A stretch of DNA of 64,000 nt from Fasciolopsis buskii (GCA_008360955.1 LUCM01007423.1:1-64000); one strand, 5' to 3'. Shown: positions 1 through 11,694, numbered from the stretch's first letter. The notes: generated from the letters alone by a model not told the origin. Made by a program: numbers and translations.

Positions 1-524
1 GGCTGATAGTTCGTCCACTCTTCGGCTGACACACTCTCTTCGTATCAGTTATAATCAGATGGAATAAAGTGTTTGAACACATTGAACACGTGCTGTCAAC
101 GACTCTAAGGATTTTTGAAATAGATCGTAGTGAGATGAGTGAGTTATCATGTCTTATATTCCAAGGATGTGCGACAGTTACTTTATAGACATTGCAAAAC
201 TCGTTAGACACGCCCATTGGTTAGTAATTTTTCTCGCCGTTGGGCGGCTGAGATGAGTTTTCTTTCTTCTCCATTCACTCCATTCGCAGCGGAAAACGGG
301 GTCCTGTAAACGCCAAGAGGATTCCGCGAAGAGTATAACCACTCGGAAGAAACTCTGGAACTTTGTTTAGCTTATAGCCCTTTGGGTCACTTCTGTCTTG
401 TGTCAACTGAAGTTAAATTACGTAAGTTGCGTAAAATACGTGCATTTTTTAAAATCTTATGGCATTCTTAAATTATGTGATATAAGGGGCATACGTTATA
501 GCCGCTAAAAGCCTACTGAACAAT
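1..524. other. No gene recognised
   Basis: I see no supported coding frame, RNA gene or repeat family in this stretch. The open frames are short and unlike any protein I know. Confidence 0.5.
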
Positions 525-640
525 GGGGAGGGAGCCAGGAGCCACGACCTTGTACCTTGAAGTGGCGTCGAAATATATAAAGTGTTATTGGGTAAGCTGT
601 GTAGTTAAGCTGGGCGACAGCGATTTGCCATCTACCACGT
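525..640 (-). repeat. tRNA-derived SINE, 3' body fragment
   Basis: Read on the minus strand, this piece has the same order of blocks as the body of the fuller SINE copies at 41654-41842 (-) and 10437-10615 (+): a 'ggtagatggcaa' block, then a 'ccacttcaaggtac' block, then a 'gtggctcctggctccc' end. The tRNA-like head is missing, so this is a 5'-truncated copy. The family assignment rests only on comparison within this window. Confidence 0.45.
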
Positions 641-3559
641 TACTTCAATTCATCAGGCTTTTCATAAGTGTATCGTCGGTTCGTTCCTAAAACTTATCGT
701 TTGGAGCAATTCCTCATACATTCTGCTGAAGTACGTTTTACGTCTGTGAAGAGCCGCGTGTGCTGTTTTTGCCTATTGAACACCCAAGTACTGTTTCTTG
801 TTATGAATTGGACGCGTCGTCACCTGTTCTATCAGGTGTTGCTCTGCTTTGCGTTAATGCAGAAAGCATCATACCATTGTGTAAGTGCAGTCTGCAAGGA
901 ATTCGTTGTGAAGTGCATGGAGTGCAAGGTCTGATAAAATCAAGTGTACCCAGAGTGCTCAGATATTAACGGGAGAATGTATCCACACGACCATCAAGGC
1001 GGTTGGGCTAAATTCGCATACGTTCTGTACAAGAAGGCTGTTTTCACAGTCTATTAAGAAACCGCACGCCAAGTGTTTGCGGAGTCCCTAGTTTATAAAC
1101 CTTTTTCCTACAATTTCCCAGGACCAGAAATTTTGCTGGGAGTGATTCAGTGACAGCATTGCGCGGAGATAACGTGCCTTAAGAGAGTGACTCCCCTTGA
1201 AGTGTTACCAGGGCGCCACCACGCTTTTCCGGTCACGAATTTCTCCACTGCCGTTACAAAAACCACCGCAGGAGAATGAATGAAGCAGGCAGATGTAAGG
1301 GAGCTGGGCGAGGAAAAAACCTAAATTGGGTTGGCGGTGATTAGACTATGATAATGCATGTGTAAGTTTTCGGTATTCCATCACTGGTCCTCATAATGCA
1401 ACCCATAGATATCGATCCTGACATGTATTGCATGATACATGATATGGCATACTTGCTAGTTAACCTCGATGATGTTCACTCTGATGGAAAGACAGTTTGA
1501 TAGTTATCATTATTGCATCCTAAAAACAGCGTGACGCGGTTTTTCAACACCTGTCTAAACCGGAGATATACAACCGCGTTTTAGCATGTGTGCGCGAACA
1601 GACACTGTCTCAGTATGAGCATACGGAACAAGGAATTGGCGCAAGGTCCGTGCAGAAGAGATTACAGAACAAGGGCACAAATTACCGTGGTTTCGTTATC
1701 TATTTCTTCGGTTGACTCGAAGGCTGGCCCCCGTGATGTCGCCTACATCTCTGCTAATTACGACTTGAATTTTTATATGCAACTGTCAAATTTACTATGT
1801 GAAAAAAGTGTGTATGTTCATTAACAAGACAGTAAGACGTCTTCCTGCGTAACTCATACTGACTGTCAATTTCTAATTGAGTATCATTTTGATTACGCAT
1901 CTGACCGCAGTACAAAGCCACAAATTTATTAGCACACAGGGAACACTCACAACCATGGTTACAGTGCACAGGTTCAGATGCGAAAAATTAATGATCATGA
2001 AGTCCCTTGTTAGCTAATCATTCATGTACTTACAACAGTCATTATCGATTCGTCAGACCTCCATATCTCACGGCCAACACCGAGGTCACTTCTCGTATAT
2101 TAATTACTATTCATAAAGATTGCACTAAAAGGTTATCTTGTATGTTCACTGCCGAGATCGCGACTATATTAACCAGTCAACAATACCCGAAATTAAATCT
2201 AGTATAGAAAATTGTCCCTATAACGGTAACTTCCCGTTATTTCGCATGCGTGAAATTGTACTCTACTGGTTGAAATCAGTAGTCAACTGCACATGGATAA
2301 ATTAACGAAGTTCATTTTAGTAGTCCGTATGACAGCTGTCATGCGCTCATATTCGATCGCCGTGCCGCTTTATATATGGCAAAAACCCCTTTTGTTCGAT
2401 TCACGTCATTAGGGCTTCTGAGTCAGTGTGTTTCCGGGAAGAGAATCCACCATCCACACAATAAAAGTTCCTGCATTCAGCACAGGTATCAACTATAAAT
2501 TCATTGGTTGGCGAAGATTTAGTGGACCAATCAGATTTTCTGCTACGAAATATGTGAAGAAACTTTACGCTTGCACAGATTTAGCGCAACAGCATGCACA
2601 TATTATGCTAGCAGGATGAGAACACTCCTGTTAAGTCCATTTGTCTGGAGAAGCAGCTCAAATTCAGTCAGTGGATCACTCCTCGGGGCAGAAGCAAAGA
2701 GCAGCAGTACGTCTGAGAATAAAATTCGAGGCGTGAGATTGATCGTAGTTGTTAATGAAATTAGGTGAATGGCAAGAATTCCACTTCCTGCAAACGTAAA
2801 AGGATATGCAGAGCAGGTACGTCTCCCATTCTCCAGGAGGGAAAGTGGCATTCGTGCCCCACACTAATTAATTTATTATATGCACTGACTAGCGGCAAAC
2901 CTGCCGGTGGCCTTGATAGTTGCCTTCAAAACAAGGTTAAGGTACTTTATAGCAAAAGCAGCCGAAAATTAGCTGGCTTGGAATCGAATGAGGAAAAAGG
3001 TAAATGTAATTATGGGAGAGGGACTCAGTGAATCTCAAGAGATTCAGTGACAAGTATCCCCGAACATTCGGTCTACCAATGGCTACAACCGAGCAACCCC
3101 CGTCGAAATTAGTAATGATTGAGGATTTATTGGTAGGTAGAAGCGATCACAGATGGTTACAAATAGATGAGGGAGTAGCGTATGCCGGAAGAGTTTGTGC
3201 TTGTTACTCCCTGGAGGACCAGTGAAGGGGTTCCGCATGTACACTGTAATTCAGAGTATACGCGCAATTCTTTGTGATGACAGAAATAGTGACCCCTTCA
3301 GTCGGAGCAGGAAAGTGGGGTAGCTCTGACTGAGAAGTGAACATAGTGGTGCCCTATGCCAAGGTGCGCTTCAGGGGAACAAGTTACCATGGCTTGAGGA
3401 TGCCAGAGAGCACGACGGGTCCCTATTTGCCATTTATGCTAATTTGATGCCAAAAGTGGACGACCGATCAGGTGCACTGCGCAAGAACTTCGCAATCCAT
3501 CGTCAAGGCAGAAATCTTCATGAGTGGGAACTATCCATATTAAATCCCAGACCAAGGTA
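641..3559. other. Intergenic, nothing recognised
   Basis: There are several open frames of 60-88 codons on both strands. None shows a domain, splice-compatible exon structure or homology I recognise. I see no tRNA, rRNA or obvious repeat family. Confidence 0.45.
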
Positions 3560-4340
3560 TACATCGGAAACGTTTTTGTCATCATCATCGTTCAGCGTTA
3601 AACAGCAAGGCAAGCCTCACTGACCGCTGCCTTTCCCCCAGAGGTTCAAGTTTCTGTAAAAAGAGTGAATATCCAACGGGAACAGGGAGTGGACCTACAC
3701 AGGAGGCTAAAGATAAGATGCTGCTGCAGCCAACACACGAAACACAGTCTAACTGTACAAACGCACTCTTTCAATCATTCTGATTCGATAGAAAATGACA
3801 ACACGATCGCCACTGCTCGCGGTTCACTGCCATATCTTTTAGTGTCTCCAGCCAGCAAGTCGACGAGTCTTTCGGACCCCAACCACGAAGACGTGAGACA
3901 CCTACTTTACCTAAGTTCGCTGTGTATTTTTTCATTTCACGTTGCCACGTCCTCTGCCGACCTTTACATGGCTTCTTCAATTTCTTGGGTGGAACATGAA
4001 ATAGGACACGATATGGTAAACGAGTGCTCGCCATACGCAACACGTGACCCAACCAGCGTAGTCTACTAAGTTTCATACGCTGAAACAAGGTATTTTCAGA
4101 ATTAGCACCTAGTACTACATTTCTCACCTCCACATTACTCACCCGGTCACTCTATCCAATCCTAGCCATACTACGTAAACATCGGTGGCCGGAAACCTCC
4201 AACCGACGAACATCTCACACATGCATAATCCACGTCTCGCAACCGTACAACAGAACTGAGCGCCCTGCAGCACAGTACACACGACCTTCCAACTTCAGTG
4301 AAATGTCAGGCCGATACCACAAATGCTTCAGTCCAGTTTT
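3560..4340 (-). mobile_element. RTE-like LINE, 3' end with C-terminal ORF part
   Basis: On the minus strand this reads as the 3' end of an RTE-like LINE. At about 4330-4240 it encodes the conserved stretch ending in 'VLLYGCETW'. From 4142 to 3771 an open frame gives the classic C-terminal block: 'LRWLGHVLRM', then 'RGWGPKDSS', 'WLETLKDMA' and 'NREQWRSCC'. A 3' UTR follows and ends at about 3571-3582 in a GAT-type simple repeat (read as tcatcatcatcg on the plus strand). The upstream RT and endonuclease are absent, so the copy is 5'-truncated. The same 3' end recurs at 60765-61285 and 40395-40757 (both -) and at 10730-11427 (+). Confidence 0.8.
3771..4142 (-). pseudogene. RTE-like LINE ORF, C-terminal fragment
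   Basis: This is an open frame of 123 codons. It matches the C-terminal region downstream of the reverse transcriptase domain of RTE-like LINE proteins, in the order GHVLRM, a basic KGRQRTWQREMKK segment, GWGPKD, WLETLKDMA, REQW. The first codon shown is internal to the original protein, so the frame is a fragment of a 5'-truncated insertion and not a gene. The plus-strand frame at 3665-4069 is its antisense shadow. Confidence 0.8.
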
Positions 4341-7199
4341 TGTGAACCACGAAGCCCAATGAACAAACTATGGTATGGACATGGAGGATGAAAGAACTGC
4401 CGTGTATCGTTATAAATGATGCTTCTTTCTCATTCCTTTCAACTTCTGTTTTTCTCTTTCACAGTAGCTCCAATGGCACGTGACGTGCGACCAGATTTCT
4501 GCAAAATACAATGATACACATATTTAGGTGTAAACAGTTGTACTCCTAATTTTTAATAAACGTCTCAGTGTAGTCTGCGTATACAGGGTCTCAAGTCCGA
4601 TCCACGTAGAAAGTCTGCTTCTGCAAATACTGCGAAAGTAGTTAGGGATGCCAATAGAGGTCTCCCAGAGTGAGTGATTTCATCATACCACGAATTGAGT
4701 GGGACCTTGTCAGCCACAGCCCAGATAAATAGGAGTTCCTTGAACGGTATGGCGCAGGCCATTGGGCTCCAGATTTTAGCCCTGGGAAGAAACTAAATCT
4801 AAATTAATCTATATAGATATCATGAATCGCCCATGCCCCCATGTCAATTCGCTTGATGTGCATTGTTTTTTTTTAGGCGAACAGTGAACGGAAGACCAGT
4901 CAGTCTATGACATGGCAAACGTGCATGAGAAGCTTTAACCAAGTTATTCTCCAGAATATCACGAGTTAAACTTCCGATTTTGGGTCCACGAAATCGTCCC
5001 ATATGTTCATTGTGAAAATTAAGTGATATTACTAAATACCGCAATTGGTGGTTTTTCTGCTTCCAAGATCCCAATTTTGTCGTACTCTTCACGATCGTCT
5101 TTCAGTTCTTAAGTCATTCTTCGTTGGTTCCGCTTTGTGGTTGTAATAGACGGCCGGTCTTTAAGACTTGATTTAACTAAATTGCACTGAACGGTTTGCG
5201 AAGCCACATAATCAGAGGGTATTCAGTCACTACTGATTACTGTTTAAAAAAGAAACAGTTTGCGTCACACGTTATAACACTGGGGATCTGCTTATGGTTT
5301 TTTGGCACCACTCCATCATGAAGATCTCAACAATCCTTTTTCTCCTTGCACGTGAGATCTTTATCGACAGATTGATTACGGGCCACCCCCAGAATAAATG
5401 ACTCGTTGGTTTGTCATTCTTTGCATTTATTGCTCTGTATGCATAGGGTACTGCTGCACACGTGCGTGTGTGTGGTTGAATATACGAACGAAGGTTATCA
5501 AAAGCATGACTAACCCCATTTTGACTCACTATCACCGAGAGAATCCGCTATGTTCGCTCGAAAGCACGACAAAATGCTCATTGTCGACCACTGCATACCT
5601 CAGTGTTTTGACTGTCAATAATCTACGGTCCAGGTGGCTTATTCTTCTCTTACCGATACATTCACAATGCGGCCAGTAGTCTTGAATAAACTATGCTCCG
5701 TGGCCGAATTATCATTCAGCTTTCCATCGAATCCGAACTGTAGCAGACCGATGCATGGAACTGACACTCGTTGGTTCGACCTTCGACATGAGAGCAAATG
5801 ACGAAAGCGGTATCAGTCACCCCATTTTTTCGTATGAGCGTTGTCTTTTGCGTTTGCTATCCACATTCACATCAACGGTCCTGGAAAAGTTTGCTGACCG
5901 CGTACGCCATTTGCAGTTCGGGCCGGTTTGGAAGGCGAATGGCGATTCATCCAAGTGGTGTTCCTCGAAGGTGGTTGTCAGTCTTATGGCCTTTGTGTGG
6001 ACGGGAGAAAAAAAAAAGAGCCATCTAAATCGTTGATTCTACCCCGATAGCAACATTTAAATGTGACTTGAACTGCCCTCACGCGACCGTCTGCATCTAC
6101 CGGAGAATAGACGAAATACAACCACGCATTAGTCATGATTAAGGTCTGTAAGGATCATTGCATACGGGAGTTCAATTTATTTCAGTCTGTACAACCATTA
6201 ACCTTGCGCCAGCGTGCTCTGTTTTCGGTCGCTACCACAACGCCATCTTCTTAAGTAGAAAAATAAGAACGAGGAATAGTGGTGACCGACGACAAAGTAG
6301 TAAGTTGAGGAGTTACACAGAGGAAGATAGTGTTTTAGTGCAAAAGCGCGACTGACTGCAGCATTGGGTCATATAACCGTTTGTTTCCGATCATCGCCTC
6401 GGGGGATCTCGTGAGCCCCAACCCGGTAGCTTAACTTCACCTACACAAGGCAGTCCACTGATTAAGGCTTTCACACTTTTCCCCATTTGTTATGTTGCCG
6501 AGTTTGGTTGATCTATGCACACACTAAAGCACAAGGCACAAGTGCTCGCGGCGCACGATATCACAGGAGCACAGAGCCTGTGGTCTAGTAGGACGCGAAC
6601 ACACACACAGAGGTTGGAGACACAAAAAATTCGGACTCAAGACTCAAAGCCCGTAGTCGCACAACGAATGGGACAGATCTGCTGCTCCCTTGAATGAGCA
6701 GCCACACTGAACAGTAAACGACGCGAAATACGAACAGCTAGCCCAGCCCGCTAGCGGAAGAGAGAAGACGAACACAGAGTACTGCCGCGCGTTTATTGGT
6801 GACCCACTAACACAAGTCAGAATTCAATTGAACTCTATCGTTTATATAGTTTTGTTGGGTAGCCATAATCGATGTTTGGACTAGCCAATCACAGAACTGG
6901 CTTTTATGAATCTTTTAGCGGACATGTAAAGATATTCAGCCGCGCAATATTTAAAATAACGTCAATTTCAAAATATTGAGAAAAGGACAGATTCTTTTAG
7001 AAAATTAATAGCAGGAATGAAATCTGCGGTTCCAAAACCCTTGGATTGGTCATCGACCATAACACCATTTCATCGACTGGCAATCTTAAACCATCTTACA
7101 ACTACCACCTCCCTGGAAAAAGTATACAACGAGACAGTCGCTGTGTGGGCATGCGCAAAACATGTATCAGTCGCCTTAAACTACTTTAATTCAATACTT
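4341..7199. other. Intergenic, mostly unassigned
   Basis: No gene is recognised. A frame at 5755-6036 (+) reads somewhat like protein (for example 'VLEKFADRVRHLQFGPVWK'), but I cannot place it in a family, and a second frame overlaps it. The segment 6500-6960 contains A-rich and CACA-rich patches and may be an old LTR or other repeat. I have no pair or internal domain to support that. Confidence 0.4.
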
Positions 7200-7202
7200 G
7201 TC

Positions 7203-7433
7203 CTAAAGACTAACCCTAGGACCCAGTACCTTACGCCTAGCTTCTGAGTTACTCACAAAATTTTCCCACCATCTACCAACACTATGAAGACAGCGGTTTT
7301 TAAACACCGAAAGTCTTCGTATATCTTCAGCTCTCAGCGGCCATGTTTCGGAGCCGTAGAGTAATACAGATCTCACTGCTGCCGTGTATACTCGGCCTTG
7401 GGTCGATAACCGGATATCAGGCCGACGCCACAT
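7203..7433 (-). pseudogene. RTE-like LINE ORF fragment, post-palm region
   Basis: A 76-codon open frame with the conserved order RPDIRLSTQGRVY, VRSVLLYGSETW, LRAEDIRRL. This block follows the RT palm in RTE-like LINE proteins. It is out of frame with the upstream RT pieces, so it cannot be translated with them. Confidence 0.8.
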
Positions 7434-7791
7434 GCTTCAAATTAACGAAAGCCATTTGGGCTTTCTTTATGCGCGAAAACACTTCTTCCGATATAAGAAC
7501 ACCAAGGGAGTTACAAATGTACAAGTAACTATCTATCCACTTCATCCAGCTGTTGTCCTAAAAGCTTTGAGCCAATCTAGTCTTCTTTGCACCTCTAAGG
7601 TGCAAAACGCTTCCCAAACATAAATCCACTATCGTTCAAATGACAAAAAAGCTTGTAACTTTCTTGGGTCTTTACTCAGCATATTCCAGGTCAGACAGTT
7701 TCCTGTCTGAGCGAATATCAATGCTGCTATCGTCAGATGAGGGTAGGGCTATCTTCAGTATCATCTGATTGACAAAGTTAGAAAGAAAAGG

Positions 7792-7983
7792 TCAAGAGGG
7801 ACAACCCCATCGAATACGATTTCTCGTGGTGAACTCTGGTGAAAGACTGCTGAACTCACGAACCCGGCTTCGGCACTTCGTATACAGAGAGTGGATGAGT
7901 GAAATGAATTGCTCCGGCATGCCGTTCAATGAGAGGCAGGGTCTCAGAACTGCACTATCGACTGGATCAGACGCCCTTTTCAA
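7792..7983 (-). pseudogene. RTE-like reverse transcriptase fragment
   Basis: This open frame contains the RT stretch around the first catalytic aspartate region ('ASDPVDSAVLRPCLSL') and the following 'FISLIHSLYTKCRSRV' and 'SPEFTTRNRIRWGCPS' blocks. They correspond to the usual AFDSVDR and GVRQGCPLSP motifs. The expected Gln of the RQGCP motif is Trp here (RWGCPS), which is another sign of decay. Confidence 0.8.
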
Positions 7984-8035
7984 ACCAAGAAAGGCAAATC
8001 GCGGATCTAATGAGCATGTATATTTGTTCTAAGGG

Positions 8036-8344
8036 CTATCGCAAGGTGCGAATTCGGTCGATACAAGTCCGATCGGGAAGGAAACCGGCTTGACTCTCAC
8101 CCATACGTCTTTTGCGAGTACTAGATAATCGGCAGAGGATAATTCCCCCCAGCAGTTTGGACACAATGTTTATCAAACTACTTACTCTGTTTTTCACATG
8201 AGAGTCTATCAACTTGTAAATCTGAACAATTGCCGATTCACACCAATCCTTAAGATTCTCTCTTGGCCAGATTGGTTCCAGGAGTTTTGTTAACTCGTGT
8301 TCACACTTCGCCACCGTGCTTGAAAAAGAATGATTACAGTTCAT
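8036..8344 (-). pseudogene. RTE-like reverse transcriptase, N-terminal fragment
   Basis: A 102-codon frame with the RT fingers region: 'CEHELTKLLEPIWPRENL', 'WCESAIVQIYK', 'ISLINIVSKLL' (here SSLINIVSKLLGGIIL) and 'QAGFLPDRTCIDRI'. It lies just upstream of, and in another frame from, the fragment at 7792-7983. Both belong to one decayed insertion. Confidence 0.85.
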
Positions 8345-8965
8345 CTGGTCCAGTTCTTTATGCCTTTTGTATAATACCTATCCCCTGATCATCTCCATTT
8401 CGGATAGGGGATTGGTACCCACCGCCATTGACTCACTTGTAGGCATAAGTGGAAAGCCCACTGTGAACGAGGGCTTACTAAATTGTTCCCTAAAATGTTC
8501 CACATAACGCGCCAGCGGACGGTCCTGAGATTGAACCATTGTTGCCGGATTCTTTAATCACACGGCTTACGCTCGGCTTCCATGGACAGTTTTTCTTAAT
8601 CAGTCCGATAGTTGTGACGTTTTACATTACCCTATCCACCACTGCCCGTGATCATTTTTGATCAGATGACGTCTCACGGATCTAGGCTTCTTATTGTATG
8701 TAGCATCCGAGGGAACGAACCTCCGGGCATCTAACAGCGACTGAAGCCGATGATATCCATCGCTTCTGAGGTTTACATGACTATTCATGTGTAGCGGTTT
8801 CTGAGTGCAGGACTTCGTTGATATGCTCCCAATGTCGCTCATATCCTGGGCAACTGAATTGGAAGCTCCGGTTGGAAATAAATTCGACGATTACCATCTA
8901 GAATCAGCTGCGCAGGACGTGCGGTTTTCGTGCTTGTGTGATGTCAGACCAGGCGCAAACAAAAG

Positions 8966-9660
8966 CGAAGACCCAAATAAATTGCAAGTATTTCTGGACC
9001 TTCTGAACGACATTTTAGCAATTTCCGGAATACGCCTCACATCTTCAAAATGTGAGATGCTTTTGCAGTACTGGATTGTTTCAAATCCCAACTTTGCTCT
9101 TGGAGGTGGGCAGCTGGGCGAACTGGATAAGTTTTATTACTTGGGCGATTGCATCTCACCAAATGGTCTTGTATAGAGTAAAGTGTCTTCGTGTTTACGT
9201 TCGTTTATTCAGTTTCTACAACTATTAGTCCTGAACTAATACACAGTCGTTTTTATTGCTATCTCGCGGCACCGTATGCTTAAAACGGAAACGGACGGTA
9301 AACAATATGCAGAAGGCTCAATTAGCATTTGCCAACTTGAGATATCTATGAAGTCGTTACGACGTCCGCCTGTTGATCAGGTTTACATTGCAGCAGTAAG
9401 ATCTGTCTAATTATGCCCCCCAAAAACACGGCCGTTAGTGACGTTAGCTATATGAAGGCTGTTGATATTTGAACACCGCTGCATTCGTGGTTTCACAAGA
9501 ACGCGGTACGAGAGTTTTGTCAACGAGTCTACGGATAGGTTTGTATTTTCGGGTCACAGAATATAATATAAAAAACACCGAATTCACGTGAACTAAGGTG
9601 ATCGGGACATATGTTGGGCATTTCCGCAGATGGACCCCTCGGCATGCATCTTTCTCGAGG
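8966..9660 (+). mobile_element. RTE-like LINE, RT palm to C-terminal fragment
   Basis: On the plus strand the frame ending at 9176 continues the RT after the YADD region ('EDPNKLQVFLDLLNDILA', 'SSKCEMLLQYWI', 'FYYLGDCISPNGL'). Further blocks with stops follow: 'QKAQLAFANLRYL' at about 9308-9350, RRYDVRLLIR at 9358, and a decayed WLGHVLR-like block near 9600-9640. The open frame starting at 8805 is a chimera. Its first half is the antisense of the neighbouring minus-strand element, and its second half is this RT. Confidence 0.7.
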
Positions 9661-10151
9661 CAGGTAATGGTTAGAAGAAAGGTTTATGTCGTTAGTCCGT
9701 AAGATGGGGGAGAGGTGGGAAAACACTAGCCAGCAGGTTTTCTCCAGGAGTTCACGCTGGATTGCCAAGTTGGGATTCACGAGGTCGCCTAAAGCAATGA
9801 TACGAGACCTCAGGCAGTGTGGCTAAATGACGCAGTTAGTGACGTTTTAGCATATCAGATAATCTTTTCTCGACGCTTCTGGTTTATGAAATTGGTTTCT
9901 CTTTTACCGTTATTCTGTGTTGTGAGGTTGAAACTAAAACCAGAGAACGTTAGTGTCAGGTTAGTAGCTAAACAAACTGAAAATGAAACCGTACATCTGA
10001 ATTGTATGCTCCGAGCCATCGCAGCACCAGCAATTTCGGGGTCATAGGGGACCAGGGCGCGTATTATGCGAATAACGAGTGTGCGATGGGGTTGCATTTA
10101 GTCTACGAAAAGTGAGTGCAGCATTCAAAGACGCACCATACTTCCGTCTTC
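9661..10151. other. Intergenic, nothing recognised
   Basis: Frames on both strands at 9817-10097 overlap and show no known domain. The first 130 bases may be the degraded tail of the RTE fragment to the left. Confidence 0.4.
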
Positions 10152-10365
10152 AAAGTTTTATTAGCTAATTGTTGCATATGTTATAGTGAACAAACGTTGA
10201 AGACAGTCGGGTGACGTTGCCAACAACTGTCTCATTGATACCTAAAATCGTCCGTCAGATTTACAACGCATTGAGGCACGATAAGCAACGAAAAGCATTC
10301 AACACTGAGAAAATTATCTTGGTGTTCTCAATGCTCCAATGATCAGGCTACATACTGCTGCGGGG
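10152..10365 (+). repeat. Left arm of a 215-bp inverted repeat
   Basis: The reverse complement of 11480-11694 matches this arm over nearly its whole length with scattered substitutions. Shared anchors are 'tatagtgaacaaa', 'gttgaagacagtcgg', 'acaactgtctca', 'tgataagcaacgaaaa' (cgataagcaacgaaaa here) and 'gagaaaattatcttggtgt'. The arms lie about 1.1 kb apart around a SINE and an RTE 3' end. They could be termini of a DNA transposon or two copies of an unknown repeat inserted in opposite directions. Confidence 0.75.
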
Positions 10366-10436
10366 TATGTCTCTTTTAACATAACCATGAGCATGCGAAG
10401 AAAATTTTTAATGAAAAATATATACTTACCCGGAGT

Positions 10437-10615
10437 TGGTTAAATGGATTAGACATCCGCGACTGAAAGGGTTGGAGGCTGGAATCCCAGATCTACCGGT
10501 CACTTCGGTGCTAGACGGCAACTTCCTATCGCCCGAGTGGTTGCTACACCCGAGCTATTGAGACGAAGTTTCAAGATCAGGACTCCCTGTCCCCTCCTCC
10601 TTGAAGTTGGTCCTG
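10437..10615 (+). repeat. tRNA-derived SINE
   Basis: The copy starts with a tRNA-like head: an A-box-like 'ggttaaatggattagacatc' and a B-box-like 'gctggaatccc'. The family body follows ('ctaccggtcacttcggtg', 'cacccgagctattgag', 'gaagtttcaagatcagg', 'actccctgtcccc'). The body order agrees with the minus-strand copies at 41654-41842, 35645-35830 and 525-640. Confidence 0.55.
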
Positions 10616-10729
10616 GTGGCTATGGGACGTATCCCCTTCGAACTTGCCAAAAAATGGTTGCACTATAGTTTTGATCTTCAACTGCTATAAGGTGCATGAA
10701 GCACTTGCGGACGTCGGTCTGATGTTCCA

Positions 10730-11427
10730 CTGAAGTCGAAATGTCGTGCGTACTGTGCCACAGTGCAGTTAGTTCTACTGTATGGTTGCGAGACGTGGTT
10801 CGCATGCTAAAAATATTCGTCCATTGGAAGTCGTCGGTCATTAATATCTACGTAATATCGTTGAGATTGGATGAAGTGACTGCGTCACCCATGTGCACGC
10901 TAGGATTTGATTATTAGGTGCCGGCTTTGCGAACATTTTGTCTCAGCATACGGGTCACATGATGCGCATGGCGAACGTTTGCCTATAGCACCGGGCCTCG
11001 TTTTCCGTTCATCTCTCAGAGTGAAAGGAGCCACATGGAGGTCGACAGATGACGTGGCTATGTGGAGTGAGAAAATGTACACCGACCTTTAGGTAAGGTA
11101 GATATCTCACGTCTTCTTGCTTGGGGTCCGAAAGAACCTTCAGCCTGCTGATTGAAGGCACTCATGGATGTAATAGCAAAGTGTGAACAAGTGGCGATTG
11201 TATTGTCATATTCTGTTTAACTAGAGTGATTGACAATATGCGCCTCTGTAGTTGGGCTATGTGCTGTCTGTTTGAAGCTACGGTATTCTTTTTCCGTCCG
11301 TGTAGATCCAAGCCCTATCCACCTTGCACATTCTTTCTATTGCAACGTGTAACGCTGTGAGGAAGTCAGCGGTCAAGTAGTGCTTGACCTACTGCTGAAT
11401 GCTGATCGATGATGATAATGATGACGG
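10730..11427 (+). mobile_element. RTE-like LINE, 3' end
   Basis: At 10740-10800 the plus strand encodes the decayed 'VLLYGCETW' block. Around 10940-11200 it carries the same sequence, in reverse, as the 3' coding end at 3771-4142. A 3' UTR follows and ends in a GATGATGATAATGATGA tail at about 11408-11424, which is the 3' terminus type shared by the other RTE copies here. Frames are broken, so no protein can be made. Confidence 0.75.
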
Positions 11428-11479
11428 TACATGGATGTCTTTGATCAAAGTGTTATTACTCTATTTGTTGGCAATACAT

Positions 11480-11694
11480 GCTGCAGTATGTCTCTTGATC
11501 ATTGGGCATCGAGGACACCAAGATAATTTTCTTAGTATTGCATGGTTTTCGTTGCTTATCATACCCCAAGTCATTGTATATCTGACGGATGGTTTCAGGT
11601 ATCAGTGAGACAGTTGTCGACAACGTCAACCGACTGTCTTCAACATTTGTTCACTATACCATATGGAACATTTAGCTACGCCAGCCAAAACGTT
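11480..11694 (-). repeat. Right arm of a 215-bp inverted repeat
   Basis: This is the inverted partner of 10152-10365 (see that entry). It lies about 50 bp downstream of an RTE simple-repeat tail. At its outer edge it meets a second RTE 3' UTR fragment. Confidence 0.75.

Larger units (their letters stand above)
7203..8965 (-). mobile_element. RTE-like LINE, endonuclease end through RT to C-terminal region
   Basis: Read from 8965 down to 7203, this is a fairly continuous but decayed RTE-like LINE. First comes the last part of the endonuclease and the linker (about 8965-8400). The RT N-terminal part follows at 8344-8036 (WCESAIVQIYK, SLINIVSKLLGGIIL, SQAGFLPDRTCIDRIRTLR). Next is 'AVLRPCLSLNGMPEQFISLIHSLY' territory at 7983-7792. 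A palm region at 7790-7434 has lost its catalytic motif. The VRSVLLYGSETWPLRAEDIRR block lies at 7433-7203. Frames shift several times. At its high-coordinate edge it abuts a second RTE fragment in the opposite orientation. Confidence 0.8.

Noticed and set aside
3665..4069. 134-codon plus-strand open frame
   Set aside because: It is the antisense of the RTE C-terminal coding end at 3771-4142, where the minus-strand product is recognisable.
8805..9176. 123-codon plus-strand open frame as one protein
   Set aside because: It is a chimera across the junction of two RTE fragments in opposite orientation. Only the part after about 8966 is sense RT sequence.
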